DNA from: Campylobacter concisus
GTDB lineage: Bacteria > Campylobacterota > Campylobacteria > Campylobacterales > Campylobacteraceae
Assembly (NCBI RefSeq): GCF_002165775.1
Contig: NZ_NDYP01000007.1
Coordinates: 1 to 64,000, forward strand
Direction of reading: 5' to 3'
Length of the DNA stretch: 64,000 nt
The notes below the pieces were generated by a model that saw only the letters and a program-made list of their open reading frames with translations, ran no database searches and had not been told where the DNA came from. Position numbers and translations under genes: made by a program. Shown piece by piece: positions 16,574-25,735 of the stretch. Every line of letters begins with the position of its first letter. Position 1 is the first letter of the stretch.

Positions 16574-17219
16574 TATTGCTCCTTAAATTTTCTTCTTTGA
16601 TTATCTTGCCAAGATCCATATAGACGCATCTATCTAATAAATTTGCTATCTCATCGATACGGTGTGAAATAAAAACAAGTGTTTTGTTTTGCGTGAAGTT
16701 ATCAAGTAAATTTTTAAAAGAAAGCCTTGCTTTTACATCAAGATTTGCCGTTGGCTCATCAAACATCAAAATTTCACTATCCTTAGCAAATGCGATGGCT
16801 ATTAGCATCTTTTGTTTCATGCCGCCAGAGAGCTTATAAAATGGCTTATTTAAATTTTCATGCAGATCAAGCTCTAAAAGCTTGCTAAATTTCTCAATAT
16901 CTTCAAATTTTACATTTGAGCTTTTACAAACAAACTCGCAAAGCTCACGTAGGTTAAATTTAAGCGGTGGTGGAGTTTGTGGCACAAATGAGATAAATTT
17001 CAAAGCCCCTTTTCTATCTTTTAGGGTATTTACGCCATTTATCGCGATGCTTCCGCTATTGGGGATAAATTCTCCTAAAATGATACGCATGAGCGAGCTT
17101 TTGCCAGCTCCATTTTGTCCAAGTATCGCTATTTTTTCGCCAGATTTTACATTTAGGCTAACACCATCAAGTATCCTTTGCGAGCCAAAAATTTTAGTTA
17201 CTTCTTTTATATCTATCAA
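16566..17219 (-). CDS. nosF: NosF, ABC ATPase of the NosDFY complex
   Basis: A 217-residue ATP-binding subunit. Visible motifs in order: Walker A GQNGAGKSS near residue 35, Q-loop FVPQTPPPLKF near 79, signature LSGGMKQK near 128, Walker B ILMFDEPTANLD near 151, and the H-loop FISHR near 183. It powers NosY-NosD in CuZ assembly. It overlaps nosY by 8 bp and follows nosH by 9 bp, which marks one transcript. Confidence 0.92.
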   Translation of the reverse strand: MIDIKEVTKIFGSQRILDGVSLNVKSGEKIAILGQNGAGKSSLMRIILGEFIPNSGSIAINGVNTLKDRKGALKFISFVPQTPPPLKFNLRELCEFVCKSSNVKFEDIEKFSKLLELDLHENLNKPFYKLSGGMKQKMLIAIAFAKDSEILMFDEPTANLDVKARLSFKNLLDNFTQNKTLVFISHRIDEIANLLDRCVYMDLGKIIKEENLRSNSE

Positions 17220-17228
17220 AAATTTTCC

Positions 17229-18128
17229 TTATATGAGTTTTTTAAAGCCGTTGTCAAATTTCAGTGCATCTTGATGACACACATCAATACACCTACCACA
17301 AAGCGTACAATCAGCGCCAGCTATCCTAAAGATATTTTTGCTCTCGTCAAGCTTTGCTCCTTTTTTTGTCATAAAAAGTACATGAGGCACTAGACAAACA
17401 TCAGTGCAAACTAAGCAGTGATCGCATTTTTCTTTATCCCAGCTAACTTTTATGGCATTTGGTTTAGCTAGCACCGAGTAAGTAGCTCCAATAGGACAGA
17501 CATATCTGCACCAAGCTCTACGTGAGAAGAAAATTTCAACCATAAGCATGGCCACAACAAACCAAATAGCATGAAAATAGCCATAGATAATAAATCTTGA
17601 AAAAATCCCAACAACATTAAAAATTTCAAATGTAAGGCTTGCACTAGCAAAGCTAAGAGTTAAAAATAAAATGGTAAAAACATATCGCCACTTTGTGTCA
17701 AAAACTCGTGGTTTTACTATCTTTTTAGCACGCAAATTTTCATGGATCTTCTCAGCTATTTCGCTTATTAATGAATAAGGACAGATCCAAGAGCAAAAGC
17801 CTCTACCGCCAAAAATGATATAAAACGCCAAGATACTAAGTGAGCCAATTATTAAATTTACATGGATTTCATGCGTCGCCAGAAATACTTGCAGGCTCAT
17901 AAAAGCATCTGCCAAGTGGAAACCAAATATTCTTGAGGCACTGATGTCGCCTTCTAAAATTTGTATATCAACTCTATATGAAAGCACAAATAAAAGATGA
18001 ACTAGAATAATGCTAAATATGCGCCAAAAACGTATACTAGCACGCTTCTTGCCATCTTTTGTAGTTGTGATTAACGTGCTTAGAAAGCTTACATTTCTAA
18101 TCGTCGCACGAGTGTTATATTTGTCCAT
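17229..18128 (-). CDS. nosH: NosH, NapH-type membrane polyferredoxin
   Basis: A 299-residue protein with about four or five membrane helices and two CX2CX2CX3CP-type clusters near the end (CDHCLVCTDVC and CTLCGRCIDVC), plus the CSWICPYSLI and CRYVCPIGA motifs inside the membrane part. This is the NapH layout. In epsilonproteobacteria NosG and NosH are thought to carry electrons from menaquinol to the periplasm for NosZ. It lies 2 bp after the second cytochrome gene. The role is inferred from the locus and homology. Confidence 0.9.
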   Translation of the reverse strand: MDKYNTRATIRNVSFLSTLITTTKDGKKRASIRFWRIFSIILVHLLFVLSYRVDIQILEGDISASRIFGFHLADAFMSLQVFLATHEIHVNLIIGSLSILAFYIIFGGRGFCSWICPYSLISEIAEKIHENLRAKKIVKPRVFDTKWRYVFTILFLTLSFASASLTFEIFNVVGIFSRFIIYGYFHAIWFVVAMLMVEIFFSRRAWCRYVCPIGATYSVLAKPNAIKVSWDKEKCDHCLVCTDVCLVPHVLFMTKKGAKLDESKNIFRIAGADCTLCGRCIDVCHQDALKFDNGFKKLI

Positions 18129-18130
18129 TT

Positions 18131-18592
18131 TTACTTTTTAAATTTAGAAATTTCATCTGCAAGGCTTTCAAGCTCGCTATCACTAACATTTGTAAGTAGC
18201 CCCTTCATAAGTGAGTTTTGCACCTTGCCAGCTTTATAATCAGCTAGCTTTTTAAGTAATTCATCCTTACTTAGGTGTGTTATATCAGGAGCTACGACGC
18301 CTTTTGCATTTGCACCATGACACGGGGCACAAGTTGTTAGATATTGCTTGCTAACGCCTTCATTGTGCACTTTAGCCACACTTAGACTTAGCTCTTTTAC
18401 CTTTTTTAGCTCATCTTCGCTAGCAAATTCTTCACTAGACTTTGGCTGCTCTTTTGTAAAATTTTGCTCTACTTTTGGCTGAGCATTAGTTGCTACTTTT
18501 TCCTTTTTAGGTGGAGTCTGGCTTAACATAAATACCATGATACCGCAAATTGCTACTGCTAAAACAATGGTTATAATCTTTCCTACTTTCAT
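18131..18592 (-). CDS. NosC2-type monohaem cytochrome c
   Basis: A 153-residue protein with one N-terminal hydrophobic segment (IITIVLAVAICGIMVF) that serves as membrane anchor or signal, a Lys/Glu-rich linker, and one haem site CAPCH near residue 85 with a later Met as probable sixth ligand. It shares one base with the preceding cytochrome gene. In the nos operons of this group two small cytochromes c lie between nosG and nosH and probably pass electrons towards NosZ. Confidence 0.88.
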   Translation of the reverse strand: MKVGKIITIVLAVAICGIMVFMLSQTPPKKEKVATNAQPKVEQNFTKEQPKSSEEFASEDELKKVKELSLSVAKVHNEGVSKQYLTTCAPCHGANAKGVVAPDITHLSKDELLKKLADYKAGKVQNSLMKGLLTNVSDSELESLADEISKFKK

Positions 18593-19140
18593 TATTTGCT
18601 CCTAAATTGTGTATTAAAATCACTGATTTCTTTAGCTAAATTTCTGATTTCACTATCATCCATTTTTTTAACAAGGTCTCGCATTAAAACATTGACTTTT
18701 TCTTTATTTTTATAAGCATTTATCATTGTATAAATTTCATTTTCACTTTTTGTTAAGAGTGATGGCCCGATGATGCCATTTGCATAATCATCGTGACAAG
18801 CTGAGCATTTTGTAATGAAATTTTTGCTAAGTCTGCCCTTTATAAGTCTTAAATTTATAGTTTGAAGAGGGGTTCTTACCATCGCTAAAGCACCGATTTG
18901 ACGGCTTACGTTATTATCTTCAAGTCCAAATTTTACGCTCTTTTCGCCGTGCATATCGTATTTTATGAAATTATTTTGTTTATTTGTGCTTTGGTTATTT
19001 TCTTTTTTTTCAACCTTTATGCTAGCACTCGTGGCTACATTTATTGGTTGCTCGCTAGCTGCTTTTTGCGCTTTGTCATCGCTCTTTTCACAGCCGACAA
19101 ATAGCAAAGCAGCAGCCACTAAGGACATTATTAATCTCAT
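18592..19140 (-). CDS. NosC1-type monohaem cytochrome c
   Basis: A 182-residue lipoprotein-like cytochrome. The signal ends in LLFVGC (Cys17), a plausible lipobox, which would anchor it by lipid. A long Asn/Lys-rich linker leads to the haem motif CSACH near residue 115. It overlaps nosG by four bases (ATGA type) and touches the second cytochrome gene, so all are translated from one mRNA. It probably passes electrons between NosG/NosH and NosZ. Confidence 0.88.
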   Translation of the reverse strand: MRLIMSLVAAALLFVGCEKSDDKAQKAASEQPINVATSASIKVEKKENNQSTNKQNNFIKYDMHGEKSVKFGLEDNNVSRQIGALAMVRTPLQTINLRLIKGRLSKNFITKCSACHDDYANGIIGPSLLTKSENEIYTMINAYKNKEKVNVLMRDLVKKMDDSEIRNLAKEISDFNTQFRSK

Positions 19141-19814
19141 TCTTTCTCCTTATAAATTTCATCATAACTCATTTTTGGGGCAATGTTTATAATTTTTACA
19201 GGGCAAACCTCAGCACATACCCCACACCCAACACAGCCATGCTTTATGAGCGGTAAATTTGCTTCGCTCATTACTATTGCACTATCGCCAACTGGGCAAA
19301 TGCTGACGCAAAGGTCACAAATTTGACCGATTTTGCCTTTTATCTTATCTTTTTCTGCCTCTTCTCTATCGTTATAAACTTTGCGGACAAGCAAATCTTC
19401 AACGCTATCTTCGCTTAGTTTTTCTCTTTTTAGGCACATACAGGCATTTGCATTACTCAAGACAGCAACGCCCATTTTCACATCATCAACAACTTTTGTA
19501 GCATGATCTAACGCACCACTTGGACAGGCGAGCACACATGGGAAAAGATCACATAAATAGCAACCTCTCTTTTTAGGATCGATGTATGCTGTACCATTTG
19601 AATATCCATCTTTTATATCAAGCAAACTTATACTGTGATAAGGGCATACCTGCACACACTGACCGCATTTAACACAAAGATCATCAAAGTCATCAACCGC
19701 GCCTGGTGGTCTAAGATAGAGTTTATCGCCACTACTTTTTGGCAAAATTTTACCTATGCCATATCCTGCGGCAGCTGCGACTGAGCCTAAGATTATAAAT
19801 TTTCTTCTATCCAC
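19137..19814 (-). CDS. nosG: NosG, NapG-type periplasmic ferredoxin
   Basis: A 225-residue iron-sulfur protein with a twin-arginine-like leader (RRKFIILGSVAAAAGYGIG) and four cysteine clusters: CVKCGQCVQVCP, CYLCDLFPCVLACP, CDLCVSICP and CVGCGVCAEVCP. This is the NapG pattern, which predicts four [4Fe-4S] clusters and export by Tat in a folded state. With NosH it would oxidise menaquinol. It overlaps nosD by 8 bp. Confidence 0.92.
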   Translation of the reverse strand: MDRRKFIILGSVAAAAGYGIGKILPKSSGDKLYLRPPGAVDDFDDLCVKCGQCVQVCPYHSISLLDIKDGYSNGTAYIDPKKRGCYLCDLFPCVLACPSGALDHATKVVDDVKMGVAVLSNANACMCLKREKLSEDSVEDLLVRKVYNDREEAEKDKIKGKIGQICDLCVSICPVGDSAIVMSEANLPLIKHGCVGCGVCAEVCPVKIINIAPKMSYDEIYKEKE

Positions 19815-21063
19815 GCTTTGCCTTTAACGCGTTAAAATTTGAAGCATCAAGTGGTTTTATCCTTGGCGTGCTATCTTCAAGTAGCTTTACTGGCTCAGAA
19901 AATGGCGCGAGTTTGGCTAAAAAATTTAAGATACTAAAGACACTTGATCCATAGAAAAACTGCAAATTTGGATAGTACTGCCAAAGCTGATCGGCATACG
20001 ATAGATGCATGAACGGCGTATCGCCATAGCCATCTTTATTTCTATCGAAGCTCTCATACTCATCATAATAATTTTTACTCCACCGATTTAATGCCATTTT
20101 ATCGCCTGGAGTGTCGTTCGCAACGATATCCATATTGCCTATAAAATCATTATTTTCAAATATACTTGTCCCCTGAGTAGCGTGAAAATATACGCCAACT
20201 ACGTTGTGTAAAATTTTATTGCCTAAGAAATTTATCGTTGAGCCTGGCTGAAACGGCGAGTTATCGAGCAAAATTCCTCTCGCATTATAGATAAGTGTAT
20301 TATTTTCGATAGTAAAATTTGAAACATCTTTTAGACCAATACCGATACCAAAAGCGCCGTCACTATCCATAACAAGATTATTTTTTATATTTGAGCCAGC
20401 TGAATACATAAAAAACATTCCGACTGCATTGCCGATAAAATCATTGTTTTCGACTAAATTTTGATTCGCATACATAAAGTGAAGCGAGTATCTACCGCGG
20501 ATCGCTTTATTTTTTAAAAATTTATTGTGACTTGCATACCATGCAACCATATCGCGGCTATCATAAATATAATTGCCTTCTATTAAATTTTCATGGCTAT
20601 ACCAGAGTCTAACAGCATCACCTCTAAAACCAAGACTGGCCCCTTTTTTAGAAGTGATGTTATTTTCAGTGATCTTTGAGCTACTGCACTCTTTAAAATC
20701 AACCCCAAAAAGCACGTCACTCAAGTCATTTTGCGTAACCAAGACATTATTTGCTTTATCACAGCCAATGCCAGCATCTAGCTCACCAAGGTCATTTCCG
20801 CTACCGCTTATCTTTAAATTTCTAAGTGTAACATTTGAGGCAATAATCTTTACAACTGTGCCTTTACCATTTCCTTTTATGTGAGCATTTTTGCCCTCAC
20901 CAACGATACTAAGCGGCTTATTTATAGTTATGCTTCCTTCATAGATGCCATCCCCTAGCTTTATAACATCGCCAGGGCTAGCGTTGTTTATTGCATCTTG
21001 AAGTATATTTGCAGAGCTAAAAATAGGCAAAAAAGCAAGGGCAAAAATAAAAATTTTACGCAT
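19807..21063 (-). CDS. nosD: NosD, periplasmic copper-centre maturation protein
   Basis: A 418-residue protein with a Sec signal peptide (IFALAFLPIFSSA) and a right-handed parallel beta-helix made of many Asn-rich rungs, such as ENNDFIGNAVGMFF and IENNTLIYNARGILLDNS. This is the CASH/NosD fold. It works with NosF and NosY to deliver copper or sulfur to the CuZ centre. It overlaps both neighbours by 8 bp. Confidence 0.92.
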   Translation of the reverse strand: MRKIFIFALAFLPIFSSANILQDAINNASPGDVIKLGDGIYEGSITINKPLSIVGEGKNAHIKGNGKGTVVKIIASNVTLRNLKISGSGNDLGELDAGIGCDKANNVLVTQNDLSDVLFGVDFKECSSSKITENNITSKKGASLGFRGDAVRLWYSHENLIEGNYIYDSRDMVAWYASHNKFLKNKAIRGRYSLHFMYANQNLVENNDFIGNAVGMFFMYSAGSNIKNNLVMDSDGAFGIGIGLKDVSNFTIENNTLIYNARGILLDNSPFQPGSTINFLGNKILHNVVGVYFHATQGTSIFENNDFIGNMDIVANDTPGDKMALNRWSKNYYDEYESFDRNKDGYGDTPFMHLSYADQLWQYYPNLQFFYGSSVFSILNFLAKLAPFSEPVKLLEDSTPRIKPLDASNFNALKAKRG

Positions 21064-21811
21064 TTAGCTCTTTTTTCTTTGAAAATACTGCGAGTATGCA
21101 AAATACGCTCATAGCGATCATAACCCAAAATCCGATACTTGGATAAGAGTGCGTTGTAAATTGTGCGACGCTACCATCACCTAAAACTGTTGGCATAAAT
21201 GGTTTAATTTTAAATGCGCCCCACTCTTGCATATTGTGTCCATACCAGTAAAGCCATCCTGCAAATGCACTCATAAATAGCACAGGCGCGATAATCGTTG
21301 GAACCATAAGAAGTGAGTTAAATTTGCCGTTGTAATACAAAAATGCGAGCATACAAAGCGTTGAAATAAGCAAATAATAAGGTGCTATCGCTCGCTCCAA
21401 ATTTCCGCCATGCTCCATAGGATACATACCGATGTAGTGATTTATCGTATTCATCTCATGCACGTCACCACTATATCCATCTACATGAAAATATACAGGA
21501 ATTCCATCAGGAAAGGCTGATTTTGGATAATTTGGAGCTTCAAGAGAGACGTACCAGATAGGAAAAGATGGCGTACCAATCTCTGCTTTTTGTTCGATCA
21601 TCTTATGAAGATCGCTTGCTACATCTTTTGATAAAAGGTGATTTTTATACTGAAATGAGCTATAAAGATTATAGATACCGTAAGTATAAGATGGTAGTTC
21701 ATCACCATCAGCTATACGCTCTTTTGCTCCGTGCCAACCAAGAACAGGCAAAGTAAAACAAACAGTCATTAAGACAAGTGCAACAATGGTATAAATTTTA
21801 TATTTACTCAT
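21056..21811 (-). CDS. nosB: NosB-like membrane protein
   Basis: A 251-residue membrane protein with one N-terminal helix, a periplasmic region of about 120 residues, and about three C-terminal helices. It lies directly after nosZ, the position of nosB in Wolinella and related bacteria, where its role in N2O reduction is unclear. Possible metal-binding His and Met residues occur in YPMEHGGN, YWYGHNMQEW and the hydrophobic regions. An 8-bp-stem hairpin at 21869 separates it from nosZ. The symbol rests mainly on position and topology. Confidence 0.75.
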   Translation of the reverse strand: MSKYKIYTIVALVLMTVCFTLPVLGWHGAKERIADGDELPSYTYGIYNLYSSFQYKNHLLSKDVASDLHKMIEQKAEIGTPSFPIWYVSLEAPNYPKSAFPDGIPVYFHVDGYSGDVHEMNTINHYIGMYPMEHGGNLERAIAPYYLLISTLCMLAFLYYNGKFNSLLMVPTIIAPVLFMSAFAGWLYWYGHNMQEWGAFKIKPFMPTVLGDGSVAQFTTHSYPSIGFWVMIAMSVFCILAVFSKKKELNA

Positions 21812-21868
21812 GATCTCTCCTTTAAATTTTAAAATTTCATCTGCTAAAAATAAAATTTTAAAATTTAA

Positions 21869-21889
21869 AAAGGGGCAAAACGCCCCTTT
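21869..21889 (-). terminator. Terminator-like hairpin between nosZ and nosB
   Basis: AAAGGGGC (21869-21876) and GCCCCTTT (21882-21889) form a perfect 8-bp stem; on the minus strand it is followed by TTAAATTTT. Lying inside an operon, it probably reduces rather than abolishes transcription of the downstream nos genes. Confidence 0.7.
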
Positions 21890-21894
21890 AAAAA

Positions 21895-24483
21895 CTACAT
21901 ACCAGCGTTTTCATCTACCCATTTTAGGTATTCGATGATATTTTTGATCTCTTCATCACTCATATGCTGATTTGGCATTCTAAGGTTAAAGTAATCAATC
22001 ATTGATTTAATGTAGTCGTCACTATAGAACTTAGCAGGATCTTTGATAAATTCTGCTACCCATTTTTCGCCATTTTCATGTCTTAGTAAGACGCCTGTTA
22101 GGTCTGGACCTGAGCTTACTTGACCGATAACGTGGCAACCATTACAACCGCCTTTTAGATAAGCCTCTTCACCTTTTGCAGCAGCTGGACTCATCGGAGT
22201 TGCGATCTCTTTAGCTAGGTTATTTTTAGCTCTTAAGCCAACGTCAGCTGTTTTTACCATGTATTGCCATACTTGGTACTCCCAAAGGATAGCGCCGTTT
22301 ACGTCGCCTTTTTTGTAAGCTTCGTCAGCTTTAGCTTTTACCTCTTTGATGTGGCCATATTGATCAAGTGCGTCATCAACCAAAGCTTTTACTTTTGGAT
22401 ATTTCTCATAATGTTTCTCTTTTAGGTATTTAACAACCTCTTGGATAACATCATCAGTTGCCTTATTAGTTGCGATTACTTTGTCGTATTCAGCTTTTAA
22501 AGCTTCTGGGCTTAGAGTTTTTAGCTTGTTATTTTTTGCAGATTCATATTTTTTACTTGGATCTTTAACAAGTAAATAACCCATCATCTCTAGGTGAAGT
22601 GCTGAGCAAAACTCGGTGCAGTAGTATGGGAAGACACCTTCCATATCAGCTACGAAATTTACTGAAGCGGTTTTGCCAGGCTCTAGTGAAGCGTGAATGT
22701 TGTAAAGGTCGATGCCAAAGCCGTGAGTCTCATCTTGAGCGCGCTCTAGGTTTGTTAGGTGAATTGTTACGTTATCACCTTTATTTACCTCGATGTGCTC
22801 TGGGTTGATGTGGCTTCTGATCATTGTCGCATAGACGGTTACATTTTTTCCGTTTCTTTCAACTCTTTCTTGACCAGCTAGAGTTGCATATGGGCTAGCC
22901 TCGCCTGTTCTTGAGTTTGTGCCCATATTGTAAGTAAGCGCTGGGCTTAGTTTGCTAGCAGCTATTGACACAACATCGTGTGGCTCGCCAAGTGGTATTG
23001 GCATATCATAGATTAGATCCATTTTTGCACCAGTGATGTCTATTAGCTGGTGGTTTTGTGGATGAAGTGGGCCAACTGGGCTAAAGCGATCGATTGAAAG
23101 TTTATCAAGAGCGATTGCATATTTACCAACTGGTTTTGCTGATTTGCCTTCCATTGTATCAAGGTGGCCGATATTGTAGTGAACATTTATCTTATCAAGC
23201 ACTTTTAAATTTTTATAGTCCCATTTTACGATTTGACTATCAACGTAAAGTGATGTATAAAGTACGCCATCTTGTGAGTCAAATGATGTATGCAGTGGTC
23301 CAAGGCCAAGTTCGACTTGTCCGTGCATTGACTTTTCTCTATCTAAGATAGGAATTCCGTATGGGTCAGTGCCAGCATACTCTTTTTTGTCGATTAGCTC
23401 TTTGATCTTTCTAAAGTCATAAACTGATGCGTGAGTATCAAGCTTACCACCAATAATGATATATCTACCATCTGGAGTTACATCACAACCATGTGGGCTC
23501 TTTGACTCTGGGATCAAAAATAACGCACCTGCTTTTACAGCAGCGTCTATTGTAACTACCTTGTGGCCATTTATAACTTTGTAGTTTTTCTTGTCTTGAA
23601 CAAGTTTTTCTAAAATTTTCCAGTTATAAACGTGCAAGAAGTCAGTGTCATTTCTACTTGCACCTGCTTCAAATGGAGGAAGACCTTTTTCGATACCACC
23701 AGTATACATCTCAGTATTTATTGAGTTTGTAAAGCCCCAGCCGTAGCTCTCGCCTTTACCAGCATCACTTAGATCTTGCCAATATGGTGGAAGCTCAAGA
23801 GAAAATGACTCTTTCTCGTCGATCTTGCCTTTTGGATAATCAAATTTCCAAAATGTTACAGCACCTCTATAAACTGCTTCATAGTCATCTATTGAGTGGT
23901 AGTTGTTATCAAGTGGAGCTGCATATTGGCTAGCTTCGATAACATACTCGCTATTTGGAGTGATGAAGCTACCGCCGTGCTCACTCTTCATAATAGGGTT
24001 TACAACGATTTGAGTTGTCTCAAAGTCATGCAAATTTATAACTGCGATTCTTGGGTTAGCTTTATCGTTGATAAATAGATAATCACCAACATACTCACCA
24101 TTTTTCTCACTGAAATTTGGGTGGTGTGTATCGCCCCATGTTATCTCTTTGCCCCTGATGTTGCCTTGTTTCAAAACAGCTTTTGACTCATTGTCATAGC
24201 CATATCCTTGCCAAGGCTCTGGCGTGAAAACGCCGATGTATTTATAAATTCTCATCGACGGAACGCCATAAACTAGCACTTGACCGCTTTGCCCGCCAGA
24301 TGAAAAGACGATGAAATCATCTTTTTTACCGCTAGGCTGATAAGTTTTAGCAGCTGCAAGGACATCTTTTTCGCTTAGCCCACGCTCTTTCATGACTTTT
24401 TCAAGGTCACTACTAGCAGCACAAGCAGTCGTTAAAGATAGCCCAAGCAACGCAGCACTTGCGACACAAAATAACTTTTGCAT
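21895..24483 (-). CDS. nosZ: Nitrous-oxide reductase with C-terminal cytochrome c domain
   Basis: An 862-residue periplasmic enzyme that reduces N2O to N2. It starts with a Sec signal (LLGLSLTTACA, no twin arginine), which marks the clade II or atypical type. A long propeller part provides the CuZ histidines (for example DTHHPNF, SPHGCD and GPLHTSF). A cupredoxin part holds the CuA motif CTEFCSALHLEM near residue 622. An added domain carries haem motif CNGCH near 780 with Met ligands later. The extra haem domain is characteristic of Wolinella and Campylobacter cNosZ. The gene lies 12 bp after the propeller gene and has an AAAGGAG ribosome site. Confidence 0.97.
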   Translation of the reverse strand: MQKLFCVASAALLGLSLTTACAASSDLEKVMKERGLSEKDVLAAAKTYQPSGKKDDFIVFSSGGQSGQVLVYGVPSMRIYKYIGVFTPEPWQGYGYDNESKAVLKQGNIRGKEITWGDTHHPNFSEKNGEYVGDYLFINDKANPRIAVINLHDFETTQIVVNPIMKSEHGGSFITPNSEYVIEASQYAAPLDNNYHSIDDYEAVYRGAVTFWKFDYPKGKIDEKESFSLELPPYWQDLSDAGKGESYGWGFTNSINTEMYTGGIEKGLPPFEAGASRNDTDFLHVYNWKILEKLVQDKKNYKVINGHKVVTIDAAVKAGALFLIPESKSPHGCDVTPDGRYIIIGGKLDTHASVYDFRKIKELIDKKEYAGTDPYGIPILDREKSMHGQVELGLGPLHTSFDSQDGVLYTSLYVDSQIVKWDYKNLKVLDKINVHYNIGHLDTMEGKSAKPVGKYAIALDKLSIDRFSPVGPLHPQNHQLIDITGAKMDLIYDMPIPLGEPHDVVSIAASKLSPALTYNMGTNSRTGEASPYATLAGQERVERNGKNVTVYATMIRSHINPEHIEVNKGDNVTIHLTNLERAQDETHGFGIDLYNIHASLEPGKTASVNFVADMEGVFPYYCTEFCSALHLEMMGYLLVKDPSKKYESAKNNKLKTLSPEALKAEYDKVIATNKATDDVIQEVVKYLKEKHYEKYPKVKALVDDALDQYGHIKEVKAKADEAYKKGDVNGAILWEYQVWQYMVKTADVGLRAKNNLAKEIATPMSPAAAKGEEAYLKGGCNGCHVIGQVSSGPDLTGVLLRHENGEKWVAEFIKDPAKFYSDDYIKSMIDYFNLRMPNQHMSDEEIKNIIEYLKWVDENAGM

Positions 24484-24495
24484 TTACTCTCCTTT

Positions 24496-25350
24496 TTAAA
24501 ATGAATTTATCTCTAAACTTTTTATCTCATTGTCTAAATTTACGCCATTTAAGACGCCTTTATCTATAAAAATTCTTTTTATCTCATTGCTAAAAAGAGC
24601 CTTTTGTCCTTTTAGCTTAAGATCTTTGTCAAATTTATAGACTACTCCATCCCCACCACCTATAAAAATTTCATCCTCCATACACGCAAGAGCTGAAATT
24701 TTAGATTTTAAAACTTGTTTTTTAATTCCACTTTTAAAATCTAAAATTTCTCCATCTCTAAAGCCAAGCAAAATATCATTCCCTTTAAATTTACAGGCGC
24801 CAAGCGGAGCAAAACCAACACGCTTTTTCTCTTTTAAATTAAGCTCTTTATCAAGCAAAAATGCTTTGCCATTAAAGCTTGTAAAAAATAGTTCATCATC
24901 AATTGGCAAAAGGCTTGAAATTTTATAAACATCTTTATAATTTTTAGTTAAAAGTTTATTTAGATTTTTATCAAAAACGCCTATGCTGACTTCATTTGCC
25001 ATATCGCAAGCTACGTAAATTTTATTTTTAATTGCCATAATTTGCGAAATTTTACAGCCAACATTTGGCATGGCAAATAAGAAATTTCTCTCATTTGCCA
25101 CTTCAATAATCTCATTGTTTAAATTTGCGATATAAAAGAATTCTCCATCATTTCCGCACTCTTGATTTTTATAAATCGTCTCTTTTAGATCCAGATTTTT
25201 AATCTGCCCATCTTTTATAAAGACGATGCTTTGGTTGCTTTCATTAATAAAGCAGCCTAATTGCTGGGCAAAAGCTGTTATCAAAAACAAACTTATACAA
25301 AGCAGAAATCTCATGTTCCAAGACACTTTCATCATAAATTTAATAAGCAA
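24496..25350 (-). CDS. NapL-like periplasmic beta-propeller protein, first gene of the nos operon
   Basis: A 284-residue open frame, best started at the Met at 25314 (MRFLLCISLFLITAFA is a clear signal peptide), which removes 12 residues. The mature part is a run of WD-like blades (for example IYVACDMANEVSIGVFDKN, DDELFFTSFNGKAFLLDKE and DEIFIGGGDGVVYKFDK). It resembles NapL, a propeller of unknown function in epsilonproteobacterial nap operons. It ends 12 bp before nosZ and so should be co-transcribed. Its role in N2O reduction is not known; a maturation or sensing role would be inference only. Confidence 0.72.
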   Translation of the reverse strand: MLIKFMMKVSWNMRFLLCISLFLITAFAQQLGCFINESNQSIVFIKDGQIKNLDLKETIYKNQECGNDGEFFYIANLNNEIIEVANERNFLFAMPNVGCKISQIMAIKNKIYVACDMANEVSIGVFDKNLNKLLTKNYKDVYKISSLLPIDDELFFTSFNGKAFLLDKELNLKEKKRVGFAPLGACKFKGNDILLGFRDGEILDFKSGIKKQVLKSKISALACMEDEIFIGGGDGVVYKFDKDLKLKGQKALFSNEIKRIFIDKGVLNGVNLDNEIKSLEINSF

Positions 25351-25709
25351 AAAAACTATACATACTTAACTCTTAAAAGCAAATTAGCGATTAATTTATT
25401 TTTTTAAGCTTTTAAAGAAAAATATCAATAAATTTTTTTAAATTTTATTATTTACATTATATAGACATTATGATTTAATCAATACTAATATAGTTTTAAT
25501 AAAATTTATTATCTATTGAATCACTTATTTTTAGTGCTAATTTGTATAATAATTTAAATTTGAATTATTTCTTAAGAAAATTATTTAAATTAAATAATTA
25601 TATTAAGTAATGAGAAATTTTCTCAGCATTTAAGTAAAAAGCTAAATTTTATGTATTTGATATATTTTTAGCTTAAAGCCATTGGTAATTTAAATTTGTT
25701 TAAATAGGC
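25351..25709. other. Very AT-rich divergent regulatory region between nos and moaC
   Basis: No gene. It must hold the promoter of the nos operon on the minus strand, but I could not find a convincing FNR-type (TTGAT-N4-ATCAA) or NssR-type (TTAAC-N4-GTTAA) site; only partial halves are present. Many overlapping A/T inverted repeats occur between 25380 and 25640. Confidence 0.5.
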
Positions 25710-25715
25710 TATAAT
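25710..25715 (+). promoter_or_regulatory. -10 box for moaC
   Basis: TATAAT in AATAGGCTATAATCCGCC; the AAGGAG ribosome site follows at 25725-25730 and the ATG at 25736. Confidence 0.6.
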
Positions 25716-25735
25716 CCGCCAAAAAAGGAGAGATA

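Noticed and set aside
25380..25640. Possible FNR or NssR operators upstream of the nos operon
   Set aside because: Only half-sites such as GTTAA and TTGAT were found; no full palindrome with the right spacing.
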